DNA of 20,750 nt, from positions 1-20,750 of IMG/VR virus record IMGVR_UViG_3300035670_001441; one strand, given 5' to 3'. Under the pieces are notes generated by a model. It was not told the DNA's origin, ran no database searches, and saw only the letters and a program-made list of their open reading frames with translations. The position numbers and the translations under genes are program-made. The DNA comes from a virus. Shown here piece after piece: positions 6,226-12,625 of this stretch (the stretch's first letter is position 1; every line of letters begins with the position of its first letter).

Positions 6226-6747
6226 CTAGAGGTGCCCCCGACTAGCTGTGACGGTCAGGTCGCCGTTGTAGTGACCTTTGACGGCATACGACTGCAGAGG
6301 AACATCAGCCATCACATAAAACAGCATCTGACCAATCTTCATCCCCGGCCAAATTGCAACCGGGTGAAGTTGCCGGCTGTTGTGCAGCTCGAGTGTCATT
6401 ACTGAGCCGTGGAAGCCAGGATCAGCGAATCCGGCCAGCAAGTGCTCAATGCCTTCCCGCGCCCTGCTCGACTTGAGAACGAACTGCGCCGCAATGTCGT
6501 TTGGAATGTTGAAGACCTCAAGGGTATGAGCCAGGACAAACTGCCCAGGCCTCATCCAGTACGGATTGTCTTGGCTGTGCTTGGCAAACGGGTAGGGGAC
6601 CAGCTCCGGCGATTCCGCGCTCTCGATCAGCAGCGTGTCACCCAGGCGCACATCAAGGCTGGCCGGGTTGAGCAGCTCCGGGTCAAACGGTGTGACCATG
6701 CCCGTCTCGCAACGGGTGGCCAGCATGTAGTCACAGAGAATGGCCAT
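6226..6747 (-). CDS. dcd: dCTP deaminase
   Basis: Read from ATG 6747 (GGAAG ribosome-binding-like sequence five bases upstream), the product is 173 aa, near the usual length for dCTP deaminase. A longer frame upstream is an out-of-frame reading of the preceding small gene. Motifs: SLDVRLGD at about 30-37, LKSSRAREG at 91-99 (dCTP/phosphate binding), AGFADPGFHG at 105-114, and TLELHN with catalytic E120. The enzyme deaminates dCTP to dUTP, feeding thymidylate synthesis. Whether it also acts as a bifunctional dUTPase cannot be told. The start overlaps the previous stop as TGATG; the sigma gene follows directly. Confidence 0.88.
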   Translation of the reverse strand: MAILCDYMLATRCETGMVTPFDPELLNPASLDVRLGDTLLIESAESPELVPYPFAKHSQDNPYWMRPGQFVLAHTLEVFNIPNDIAAQFVLKSSRAREGIEHLLAGFADPGFHGSVMTLELHNSRQLHPVAIWPGMKIGQMLFYVMADVPLQSYAVKGHYNGDLTVTASRGHL

Positions 6748-6905
6748 CAGGCTTCCGGTTGTTGGTTGTCGGTCTGGTGTTCCATCAGCTGCAGGACATG
6801 CAGCGCAAAGGCGGTGTGGGTCATGACGGCATGGACACCAGGGCTGCGGCCATAGCTCTCCATCCACCACTCCTCAAAAGCAGCGACCATGGCGGTCTGG
6901 TTCAT
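6747..6905 (-). CDS. Small 52-aa early protein
   Basis: A 52-codon minus-strand ORF from ATG 6905, overlapping the TGA of the upstream DNA-binding gene (ATGA), to a TGA at 6749-6747 that overlaps the dcd ATG. The protein is acidic-aromatic at the start (MNQTAMVAAFEEWWMES), then His-rich and helical (HAVMTHTAFALHVLQLM). Exact overlap on both sides and continuous protein-like composition support it. No family recognised; a similar WW-containing small protein could be an early host-takeover factor, but this is speculative. Confidence 0.65.
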   Translation of the reverse strand: MNQTAMVAAFEEWWMESYGRSPGVHAVMTHTAFALHVLQLMEHQTDNQQPEA

Positions 6906-7504
6906 GCCGTCCTCCAGTGGAAGCCTGCTGCGGTGTGGTCGGTATCCAGCACGGCCCGCAGCCGCTGTGGGGTCACATAAACTGACTTTGCCGCTCGGTA
7001 CACCGATGGATACCTGCGGCCACGTTCAACGCAGATGACGGGTTTGCGGACCCACGGCGGCGGCAGTTCCATGGCCACGATGCGAGCGGCCAGGAACTCG
7101 TTGTTGAAGAGCACCGTCAGCGTCGATTCAGACTGCCCGCCAAAGAGGTCTGGCCGTTCTAGGGCCAGCTTCCGCAGCGATTCACGGGTGAAGAAATACT
7201 GCTTGTGTTTGCCGTGGGGGTAGGTCCGGTAGGGCAGCCAGCCATTGGTGATCCACCGTTGAACGGTGGAATAGCTGACGCCCATCAGTTTGGAGACAAA
7301 GCCTGTGGTCACCCATTCGCCGGTGCTGCGGCGGAGGATGCCAAGGTCATCGCACTTGCGCCTGAGGGCCGTGGGTGTGCGCTTGGGCAGTCCAAGGGTG
7401 CCGGCCTGGGTGTTGTAGGCCCTAGGGACCATCGGCCAGGGCATGTCACCTGCAAGCGATGACAGGATTTCAACCTCCTGCTCGCGCCAGTAGAAGTTGC
7501 CCAT
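6902..7504 (-). CDS. DNA-binding protein with Myb/SANT-like N-terminus and MerR-like helix-turn-helix
   Basis: The 200-aa protein has an N-terminal Myb/GcrA-like unit, residues about 5-58 (WREQEVEILSSLAGDMPW; RTPTALRRKCDDLGI), typical of three-helix tryptophan-rich DNA binders. It is followed by a MerR/excisionase-like helix-turn-helix about 65-110 (FVSKLMGVSYSTVQRWITNG, then a winged YPHGKHKQYFF segment). The C-terminal ~80 residues contain a repeat-like PSVYRAAKSVYVTPQRLRAVL, a possible third DNA-binding helix pair. It lies in the early operon between the SSB-tail protein (2-base gap) and the 52-aa gene. Likely a transcription regulator or replication cofactor. Confidence 0.65.
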   Translation of the reverse strand: MGNFYWREQEVEILSSLAGDMPWPMVPRAYNTQAGTLGLPKRTPTALRRKCDDLGILRRSTGEWVTTGFVSKLMGVSYSTVQRWITNGWLPYRTYPHGKHKQYFFTRESLRKLALERPDLFGGQSESTLTVLFNNEFLAARIVAMELPPPWVRKPVICVERGRRYPSVYRAAKSVYVTPQRLRAVLDTDHTAAGFHWRTA

Positions 7505-7506
7505 CC

Positions 7507-7836
7507 TCAGAAAGGCATGTCGTTGCCGGCTTGAGGCTGGGTGGCAGCCTGCGGGTTGATCTGGCCGAAGCTGCCCCGTGCCCCATCACGACCGCGACCG
7601 TTGACGTAGATGCCAGGCACCTCGACCTCGGACTTGGTGGCATAGTCCCAGACCTTGCCGGTCTTGTGGCGGGTGGTGTCGTCGGCCAGCGTCATCACGT
7701 ATTGCGCGAAGGCATAGGCCGATTCGAGGGGGATGAACAGCGAAAGGCTGGTTGGGTTCTTGCCGCTCTGGTCGTACTTGTTCTCCCCGGTGCTCCACTT
7801 CACGGGCTTGGGGAAGGCGGGATTGAAGTCGTTCAT
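7507..7836 (-). CDS. Early protein with SSB-like C-terminal tip (possible ssDNA-binding protein)
   Basis: The 109-aa protein starts with ATG 7836 overlapping the previous stop (ATGA). Residues about 8-80 could form a compact beta-rich domain (PVKWSTGENKYDQSG, LSLFIPLESAYAFAQYV, VPGIYVNGRGRDG). A Gly/Gln/Ala/Pro-rich linker then leads to a terminal NDMPF. Bacterial single-stranded DNA-binding proteins end in a similar acidic-hydrophobic tip (DDIPF) that docks repair and replication enzymes. Position two to three genes downstream of the ERF annealing protein fits a recombination partner. The OB fold itself is not provable by eye. Confidence 0.5.
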   Translation of the reverse strand: MNDFNPAFPKPVKWSTGENKYDQSGKNPTSLSLFIPLESAYAFAQYVMTLADDTTRHKTGKVWDYATKSEVEVPGIYVNGRGRDGARGSFGQINPQAATQPQAGNDMPF

Positions 7837-8057
7837 GGGATTGGAGGAAGGTTGTAGTGGGCGCGGAGGATGCGGTGGGCCATACCGCTCAGCGTCAGAC
7901 CGTTACTGGCTGCATCGGCCTCGAGCAGTTCACGGGCATCAGGCCAGACGTAAACGCCAACGCGATGGCCGCGATCACCGTCAAAGAGCTGGCGGCGGAG
8001 CTGGGATGCCTCGCTGCTGCGACCAAGGCGTTTGCGTTCGTTAGGCCTAGTGGTCAT
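7833..8057 (-). CDS. Small ribbon-helix-helix-like DNA-binding protein
   Basis: The 74-aa protein has a charged N-terminus of about 30 residues followed by a pattern like CopG/Arc: strand RVGVYVWPDARE, helix LLEADAASNG and helix LTLSGMAHRILRAHY. ATG 8057 overlaps the previous gene's stop and its TGA overlaps the next ATG, so it is translationally coupled. It probably dimerises and binds DNA, perhaps an early regulator. The fold call is from pattern only. Confidence 0.55.
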   Translation of the reverse strand: MTTRPNERKRLGRSSEASQLRRQLFDGDRGHRVGVYVWPDARELLEADAASNGLTLSGMAHRILRAHYNLPPIP

Positions 8058-8314
8058 GAGTCAGAGAGAACGTCCCAAGCATCAAGGCGGTCTGAGGCAT
8101 TCGGGTCAAAGGTGAAAACCACGCTGACCACCTGCACATCAGGGATCTTGTAGAACTCCCTGGTGGCCCGCAGTTGCTCAAGCACAGTTTCCATGAGGCT
8201 GTAGCGGAAGCCCTTCCGTGGGTCGGGGCTCCAGGTCAGCCGTCCGTTCAGCGCACCGGAGAGGTACTGCCCGGTCTGCGCGTTTTGAATCAAAAAGCGC
8301 TCCCGTTTCAGCAA
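8054..8314 (-). CDS. Hypothetical protein, coding part in the -8054 frame (start uncertain)
   Basis: Protein-like sequence begins around LKRERFLIQNAQTGQYLSG and continues to DAWDVLSDS. The frame is open further upstream to an ATG at 8485, but that part is Ser/Thr/Pro/Arg-rich and looks like a shadow of the ORF in the other frame. TTG 8314 is a possible start giving 86 aa, with only a weak ribosome binding site. The ATG at 8485 does overlap the ERF stop as ATGA, which is the operon's usual start pattern, so a longer form is possible. Alternatively this is the second half of a gene frame-shifted relative to 8178-8516. Confidence 0.45.
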   Translation of the reverse strand: MLKRERFLIQNAQTGQYLSGALNGRLTWSPDPRKGFRYSLMETVLEQLRATREFYKIPDVQVVSVVFTFDPNASDRLDAWDVLSDS

Positions 8315-8516
8315 GTTGCTCGAGGTCGGCTGTGATGCGCTCGAGCAGGGCTTTGCGGCTGCAGTGGCTGCCGTAGGCCGTGATGCGTGATTCAAAGGCT
8401 GCCGCTGAGAAGACTTCGTGGTCGATGGCTTCAAGCTGGCGCGTCGCGGCATTGAGGTGGCGGAGCGCATGGACGATGTGGTCATGGGTTGCCACCAGTG
8501 AGAGAGGAAACGGCAT
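8178..8516 (-). CDS. Hypothetical helical protein, overlaps next gene out of frame
   Basis: ATG 8516 or GTG 8495 opens a frame whose first ~75 residues are clearly protein-like and helical (HALRHLNAATRQLEAIDHEV; RKALLERITADLEQLAETG). The last ~35 residues (Arg/Pro/Leu-rich) look non-coding, while the other frame becomes protein-like from about 8310. The two therefore behave as one gene shifted by +1, or as two genes overlapping by about 137 bases. No family recognised. The gene start overlaps the end of ERF (stop at 8482). Confidence 0.5.
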   Translation of the reverse strand: MPFPLSLVATHDHIVHALRHLNAATRQLEAIDHEVFSAAAFESRITAYGSHCSRKALLERITADLEQLAETGALFDSKRADRAVPLRCAERTADLEPRPTEGLPLQPHGNCA

Positions 8517-9189
8517 CGGTCAGAAAGCTGATGTGCTCTTGGGTTTTGATTTGATCCGCGATGCCGACGTTGGGTGGGGTGCCGAAGCGTGCGCGGAACT
8601 GATCGACCACGGCTGAGCGCTGATCAGGGGCCAAGGCCGTGATGGCCTGCTTGATGGCCTGAAGGTCTTCTGCGGTAGCAGCAGGCGGGCCGGCGGGTGC
8701 TGCTGGCCGTGACTGGGTAGCAGGCGCAGGCTTAGCGGCAGCGCGGCTGGTCTTGTTAGTGCTAGCAGCCTTGGGCTGGTCAAAGGCATCCCCGTCATCA
8801 TCTGGAATGCCGGCGGCCAGGCCGAGGATCGCCAGGATCGCGTAGCGCCGCTGATAGGTGCAGGCTGCACCGAAGTCATGGAGCGGGTTACCTCGGCTCG
8901 ATGTGGGGAGGATCAGGGGCAGCTCAGACCTCTCCTCTTCGCCTGAAACATGCTTGATGCTGGTGCAAAGGATCATTCCAGTGCCATCTTGAGATGGCCA
9001 CGGCTTAAAGGTCTGTGAAAGCCTTATGTTGCAATCCGCGAGCTTCGGGAGGATTTCGGCAAGCACAGTGGAAAGATCTGCGTAATTGCCGTATTGAGCC
9101 TTAGATGTCTCGTGAATTGTCCGAACGGACTTGTGAAATTCAACGAGAGCAGCAGTCAGTTGGCTGCCTTGCTGTGATTGTGCGCTCAT
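8482..9189 (-). CDS. erf: ERF-family single-strand annealing protein
   Basis: The 235-aa protein carries the ERF core at residues about 20-140: SVRTIHETSKAQYGNYADLS, then EILPKLADCNIRL, a GMILCTSIKHVSGEEERSEL strand pair, and the hallmark GNPLHDFGAACTYQRRYAIL followed by IPDDDGD. ERF proteins anneal complementary single strands during phage recombination and genome circularisation. A long Ala/Pro/Thr-rich linker (about 145-175) leads to a helical C-terminal region, usual in ERF. The first residues contain QGSQLTAAL, which recurs at the start of the upstream endonuclease gene. ATG 9189 overlaps that gene's TGA (ATGA). Confidence 0.9.
   Translation of the reverse strand: MSAQSQQGSQLTAALVEFHKSVRTIHETSKAQYGNYADLSTVLAEILPKLADCNIRLSQTFKPWPSQDGTGMILCTSIKHVSGEEERSELPLILPTSSRGNPLHDFGAACTYQRRYAILAILGLAAGIPDDDGDAFDQPKAASTNKTSRAAAKPAPATQSRPAAPAGPPAATAEDLQAIKQAITALAPDQRSAVVDQFRARFGTPPNVGIADQIKTQEHISFLTDAVSSLTGGNP
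9145..9171 (-). repeat. Duplicated 27-bp coding segment, ERF copy
   Basis: Codons 7-15 of ERF encode QGSQLTAAL. They match codons 8-16 of the endonuclease gene at 9945-9971 in 22 of 27 bases; all five differences are third-position synonymous changes. The start region of erf was probably copied when the endonuclease inserted, or arose from a related erf allele. Confidence 0.75.
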
Positions 9190-9992
9190 GACGCCACCAG
9201 TTCAAAAGACTTTTTTTGATAAGGTGCCAATTCGGACGGGCATCCATCTTTGCGCCAGCGCTCGTGGCTCCGCTTTGACATTCCAAGGCTTGCGGCCTCC
9301 TGTCTAATCAAGGCCTTCCGCTGACGTTCCTTTTCCAAGGCATTTGCCTTTATCTGGGCCTTGTGCTCCTGAACACTAAGCCCCTTGCTCTGTGCCGCGA
9401 GGGCAACGCGTGTGTCAACAGAGCGACGGTAATTGGCAAAATGGCTGGCCGACATTGTTCGGCCCTTCTGTGCCAATGAGATCAACCGTCGTGTCTGCTC
9501 GGACTTCGGCCTAAGTCCAATTGACCTAATGGCTTCAATCTGCCTTTCCGAAACAGGTCTTTGCCGCATGAAGGCAGAGATTCTGTTTCTTGTCTCGACA
9601 GAGGGATTCTGCATGCCCTCGCCTCCGTCACTTAAGTTGCGGAGGATGCCTGTACCGAGATCAATTCGGCCGTATCGCTTGATGAAGAACAGTTCCCAGG
9701 CTGCTGCTTGCGCCTTGGTCAGATTTCCTCTAAGCACTACGACATACCGTCTGTCTTTCGGCACGGAGATACCGTGCTTGCGATGGCCATGCTGGCAGAG
9801 CGCACGACGATAGCCAGTGGAAACGCCGATGTAGTAAGGGGTCTGATCCTCGCTGCGCAGGTATGCATACACACAAGTGGTATGCCTCGCTGTTGCAGCC
9901 TTGATGTGCGAGGCAAGGTGCCTCGCGGTCTTTAGGGGTGGAGAAAGGGCAGCCGTCAGCTGACTGCCTTGCGGGGTAGGGGAAGCAGGCAT
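9186..9992 (-). CDS. GIY-YIG homing endonuclease
   Basis: The 268-aa protein has a GIY-YIG nuclease domain at residues about 38-120: CVYAYLRSED (GIY position), PYYIGVSTGYRRAL (YIG with the Arg), and AAWELFFIKRYGR with catalytic E100. Two short NUMOD3-like DNA-binding repeats follow (PSVETRNRISAFM near 130, KSEQTRRLISLAQKG near 163) and a basic helical C-terminus. It probably cuts an intronless erf allele and spreads by homing. The composition is less GC-rich than neighbours. Residues 8-16 (QGSQLTAAL) match the ERF N-terminus, and the stop overlaps the ERF start, as if the gene had been inserted at the erf start. First gene of the leftward operon. Confidence 0.85.
   Translation of the reverse strand: MPASPTPQGSQLTAALSPPLKTARHLASHIKAATARHTTCVYAYLRSEDQTPYYIGVSTGYRRALCQHGHRKHGISVPKDRRYVVVLRGNLTKAQAAAWELFFIKRYGRIDLGTGILRNLSDGGEGMQNPSVETRNRISAFMRQRPVSERQIEAIRSIGLRPKSEQTRRLISLAQKGRTMSASHFANYRRSVDTRVALAAQSKGLSVQEHKAQIKANALEKERQRKALIRQEAASLGMSKRSHERWRKDGCPSELAPYQKKSFELVAS
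9945..9971 (-). repeat. Duplicated 27-bp coding segment, endonuclease copy
   Basis: This encodes QGSQLTAAL in the homing endonuclease, identical in protein to the segment at 9145-9171 in ERF but with five silent differences. It lies just inside the gene start, upstream of the GIY-YIG domain, so the endonuclease appears to use the original erf translation start. Confidence 0.75.
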
Positions 9993-10014
9993 GGGGTAGC
10001 CCGTGGACCCCTCA

Positions 10015-10044
10015 ACATTACCGCTAGTGGCACCTAGGGGTCAA
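10015..10044 (-). promoter_or_regulatory. Leftward early promoter with internal operator
   Basis: On the minus strand: -35 TTGACC at 10044-10039, an 18-base spacer, and -10 TAATGT at 10020-10015. The endonuclease ATG (9992) lies 22 bases beyond the -10. The spacer carries CTAGTGGCACCTAG (10024-10037), the same element as in the rightward promoter at 16121. A bound protein there would block polymerase. This is the only good promoter upstream of the leftward operon. Confidence 0.6.
10024..10037. promoter_or_regulatory. Candidate repressor operator, copy 1
   Basis: The imperfect palindrome CTAGTGGCACCTAG (CTAG-nn-GC-nn-CTAG) has 13 of 14 bases repeated at 16129-16141. It sits between promoter boxes in both places. 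No further copy was seen in the window. Confidence 0.55.
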
Positions 10045-10055
10045 GGTAGCGCTGG

Positions 10056-10775
10056 CTAGCTCGGGCACAGTTCACGAAACTCAGCACACAGCTCATCGCT
10101 GTCGCACCACGTCTGCATCGCCTCAATCGCCAGGTTCGTTCCGTCAGGCCCGCTCATCTCGGCCAGGTCGCTTGGCGCCCAGATCCTGTGACCGCCAAGC
10201 ACCTCCTTGAAGGCTTCGACCTGCTCCTGCGTCATCCCGCTGCAGTGCTGGCGCAGATCCCGCCAGGCCTCCTGACGGTCCAGCAGTCGATCCTTGGCAT
10301 GGCGCAGGAACATCTCACGCTGCTGCGTGCTCAGCCGTTCAGCCGCTTCAGGGCTAATGGCCCATTCCCGATCCTTCCTGGCCCACTCCGGTGGCTCCAG
10401 TAGCCCGCAGAAGTGACAGAAGAAATCACCGGCGGTCCATGGCCGCCCATCGTCGTGGCTGATCGGCTCTTGTGCTTTCAGCTGATCCATCAGCTTGCGG
10501 TCGGTCACCCCCGAGAAGTCTTGGCGGTCCAGCCGTTCGTTAGCGGTGGCCAGCTGGATGAAGGTCAGCGGTAGGGGCTGGGCAGTGCCGGCATTCTCGA
10601 GCTTGTTCCAGACCGCATCGGTCACGGCGCTAAAGCCTGCAGCCTTGCCCCATCGCAGGGCCGTGTCTTGCCTCCAGCCGCCGCGCAGACGCCAGAGCTT
10701 GAGGGTGCGGCCAAAGGCCTTGCGGGCCTCAGGGCCTGGGTATCTCTCCCTGTCGGTCTGCTCGGGGTTGGCCAT
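10056..10775 (-). CDS. XRE-like DNA-binding protein, candidate phage repressor
   Basis: The 239-aa protein has an N-terminal helix-turn-helix-like segment, residues about 18-62 (FGRTLKLWRLRGGWRQ, then ALRWGKAAGFSAVTDAVWNK), resembling the XRE/Cro-CI arrangement. The C-terminal part is unassigned: it contains a small Cys cluster (FFCHFCGLLEPPEW) and helical, charged segments. It lies between the operator-bearing leftward promoter and the integrase gene, the usual place for a lysogeny repressor. ATG 10775 is followed upstream by palindromic sequence that could be its own operator. No peptidase (LexA-like) motif is visible, so induction would be by another route. Confidence 0.55.
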   Translation of the reverse strand: MANPEQTDRERYPGPEARKAFGRTLKLWRLRGGWRQDTALRWGKAAGFSAVTDAVWNKLENAGTAQPLPLTFIQLATANERLDRQDFSGVTDRKLMDQLKAQEPISHDDGRPWTAGDFFCHFCGLLEPPEWARKDREWAISPEAAERLSTQQREMFLRHAKDRLLDRQEAWRDLRQHCSGMTQEQVEAFKEVLGGHRIWAPSDLAEMSGPDGTNLAIEAMQTWCDSDELCAEFRELCPS

Positions 10776-10788
10776 AGCGGTTTGCGGT

Positions 10789-10840
10789 ATGCAGAACCTG
10801 CATCGGCAGGCCCTCTCGGATTATCGGCTGCCTCGGCAGC
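10789..10840. repeat. Cluster of short inverted repeats between integrase and repressor candidate
   Basis: Three perfect inverted repeats lie close together: ATGCAG-AAC-CTGCAT (10789-10803), CCTGC-ATCG-GCAGG (10797-10810) and GCTGCC-TC-GGCAGC (10827-10840). They occupy the 77-base gap between the integrase stop and the 10775 start. They could be operators of the repressor candidate, part of the integrase attachment site, or a weak terminator; there is no T-tract. Confidence 0.5.
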
Positions 10841-10852
10841 ACATAGCCATAA

Positions 10853-12526
10853 CTAGCGGCTTTCTGCATCTTCCCTCGCCCTGCTGCCGTGCGCAATACC
10901 GAAATCTGCCGCCTCTTGTAGTACCCCTTCGCTTTCCGCTAATCTCGCCCCCGCCCAGAGGACCCTCCGGTCCAGTGGCCGCAAGGTCTGCCACTCCATC
11001 GGCCCGCTCCCCAGCTGCAGTCCCATCCGGCGCTCATCCCCGTCCAGCACGATCCGCAGCCCCAGGTCCACCAGGCAGCGGTTCACGGCATGGCGCTGCT
11101 CGCGGGTGTCTTCCCCTAGCGCAAACGCCTGACGGAACGCTTCCAGCGGCTCCCTTGCTGCCTCGGATTTGCTGCCCTTCTGCCGCATGGCCAGCTCCAT
11201 CTCCACGGCCTGCAGCTGCTGCTCGATGCCTGCCGCCTCCTGTTGCCTGGCCTTGAGCTGCTCGGCCAGCACGTCCACCGCCTGGCCCACTTCCGCAGCC
11301 TGCACCAGCGCCTTCTGCAGGTTCTGGCGTTTTCGGTCCAGCTGGGCCAGCTCTGTCCTGAGGTGATCAGCCCGGTTGCGCAGACCCTCCACCTGATCGT
11401 CAGCCATGCAGGCATTGACCATGGCCAGCAGCGCCTCTGGCTCCAGCCGCCGCAACAGGTGGGCCGTCGCCTCCAGCAAGGGCACAGGGCTCCTGCGGCA
11501 CCCGTCCTTATGGCTTGAGCGATGCCGGCAGAACAGATACCGGTGCTCGCTGCCGCCACTGGTCTGTAGCCCCAGCCTGGCCCCGCAGACGCAATAGCTC
11601 AGCCGCTGACCCACCCAGCGCATCAGGCCATTGGGTCCAGCTTGCTCAGCCGTCCGCCCACGGGCATTGATCAGCCCGCGTATGGCCAGCACCTCCTCCT
11701 TCGGGACGATGACCGGCAGCATCCCCTCGATGACCACCTCGCCATCAGCGGTGCCGTAGTGCTTGCGGTTCCGCAGCCGAATCGCGCCATAGACCCCATC
11801 GGTCAACATCGCCAGCGTCCTGACCGAGCTATTGGTCCAGCGGTTGCCGGAAGGCGTCAGCAGGCCTTGAGCATTCAGATCACGGCTCGTGGCCGAGCAT
11901 CCCTGATACCGCAGCAGTTCAAACACCTTGCGGACCACTGCCGCCTTCTCAGGGATGACCACATAGCCCTGGTCCGTCCATTCACACCAGCCAGGGCAGA
12001 ACAGGTTGGGCCTGGCCATGACCTTGGCCTCGAGCTTGGCCCGGTCCGCTTCCCAGCGGTCCTTCATCCGCATGGCCAGCCGTGCGCTGTATTCGTAGGC
12101 CGCCTGGATCTTGACCACCAGCACAATCAACCGGGTCGGGTCCGTGCGCAGCGTCTCCCTGCTGTATTCCGCCCCGTCCTCCAACGTCACGATCCTCACC
12201 CCGGATCCGACCAGGCCGCTCAGGATCGTCTCGATGGCATCCAAGGGTTCCTGGCGGCTGAGGCGGTCGATGGCCTCGACCAGCAGCAGCGGCGACGGCC
12301 CCAGCTGACCCGATTGGGCCAGGTTCAGGAATCGCCCCAGCGCCCCACGGGACAGGTGGTGGCCCTTGGAGGCTGAGCGCCCCGCATCCGACAGCTGCAG
12401 GCTCGTGTCGAGGGTCAGGCCATGACGTGCGGCCCACTGCTGCGCACCGTCGCTCTGACGCCCAAGGCCGCGGCCTGTGACCTGCTGTCTGGAGCTGACG
12501 CGCTCGTAGGAGAAGACCCTGCTCAT
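10853..12526 (-). CDS. Large serine recombinase (phage integrase)
   Basis: The 557-aa product is read from ATG 12526 (MSRVFSYERVSSRQQ); upstream in-frame sequence is a shadow of the plus-strand genes. The resolvase domain covers residues about 1-150 with nucleophile S11 in YERVSS and the motif EAIDRLSRQE. A recombinase domain follows about 165-290, then a Cys-rich zinc ribbon (YCVCGARLG, later YLFCRHRSSHKDGC), then a long coiled coil about 390-470, and a C-terminal domain. Large serine integrases insert phage genomes at attB without host factors. Location beside the repressor candidate and small regulators fits a lysogeny module. Confidence 0.88.
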   Translation of the reverse strand: MSRVFSYERVSSRQQVTGRGLGRQSDGAQQWAARHGLTLDTSLQLSDAGRSASKGHHLSRGALGRFLNLAQSGQLGPSPLLLVEAIDRLSRQEPLDAIETILSGLVGSGVRIVTLEDGAEYSRETLRTDPTRLIVLVVKIQAAYEYSARLAMRMKDRWEADRAKLEAKVMARPNLFCPGWCEWTDQGYVVIPEKAAVVRKVFELLRYQGCSATSRDLNAQGLLTPSGNRWTNSSVRTLAMLTDGVYGAIRLRNRKHYGTADGEVVIEGMLPVIVPKEEVLAIRGLINARGRTAEQAGPNGLMRWVGQRLSYCVCGARLGLQTSGGSEHRYLFCRHRSSHKDGCRRSPVPLLEATAHLLRRLEPEALLAMVNACMADDQVEGLRNRADHLRTELAQLDRKRQNLQKALVQAAEVGQAVDVLAEQLKARQQEAAGIEQQLQAVEMELAMRQKGSKSEAAREPLEAFRQAFALGEDTREQRHAVNRCLVDLGLRIVLDGDERRMGLQLGSGPMEWQTLRPLDRRVLWAGARLAESEGVLQEAADFGIAHGSRAREDAESR

Positions 12527-12537
12527 GCCCCTGAGCA
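12520..12537. repeat. Inverted repeat at the integrase start codon
   Basis: TGCTCA-TGCCCC-TGAGCA is a perfect 6-bp-arm inverted repeat that includes the integrase ATG (minus strand 12526-12524) and a second in-frame ATG at 12538. It could hide the start in an mRNA hairpin or bind a regulator. Confidence 0.4.
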
Positions 12538-12625
12538 TACGTGCGCGAATCTGCGACCCAGTACCTGCTCTGGGATGCAGATAAGCGCATGGGGGTGTAG
12601 GCTGTGGGAGTCGGCAGAGCGAGGC

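Noticed and set aside
6225-6245. CTAG-flanked GGTGCC sequence at the dcd/sigma junction resembling the operator
   Set aside because: Spacing and centre differ from TAGTGGCACCTAG, and it overlaps coding sequence with no promoter boxes.
10827-10840. GCTGCC-TC-GGCAGC as a rho-independent terminator of the integrase
   Set aside because: The loop is too short and no T-tract follows on the minus strand.
11642-12376. Plus-strand 244-aa ORF within the integrase gene
   Set aside because: His/Gln/Pro/Asp-rich antisense shadow of a well-defined recombinase domain.
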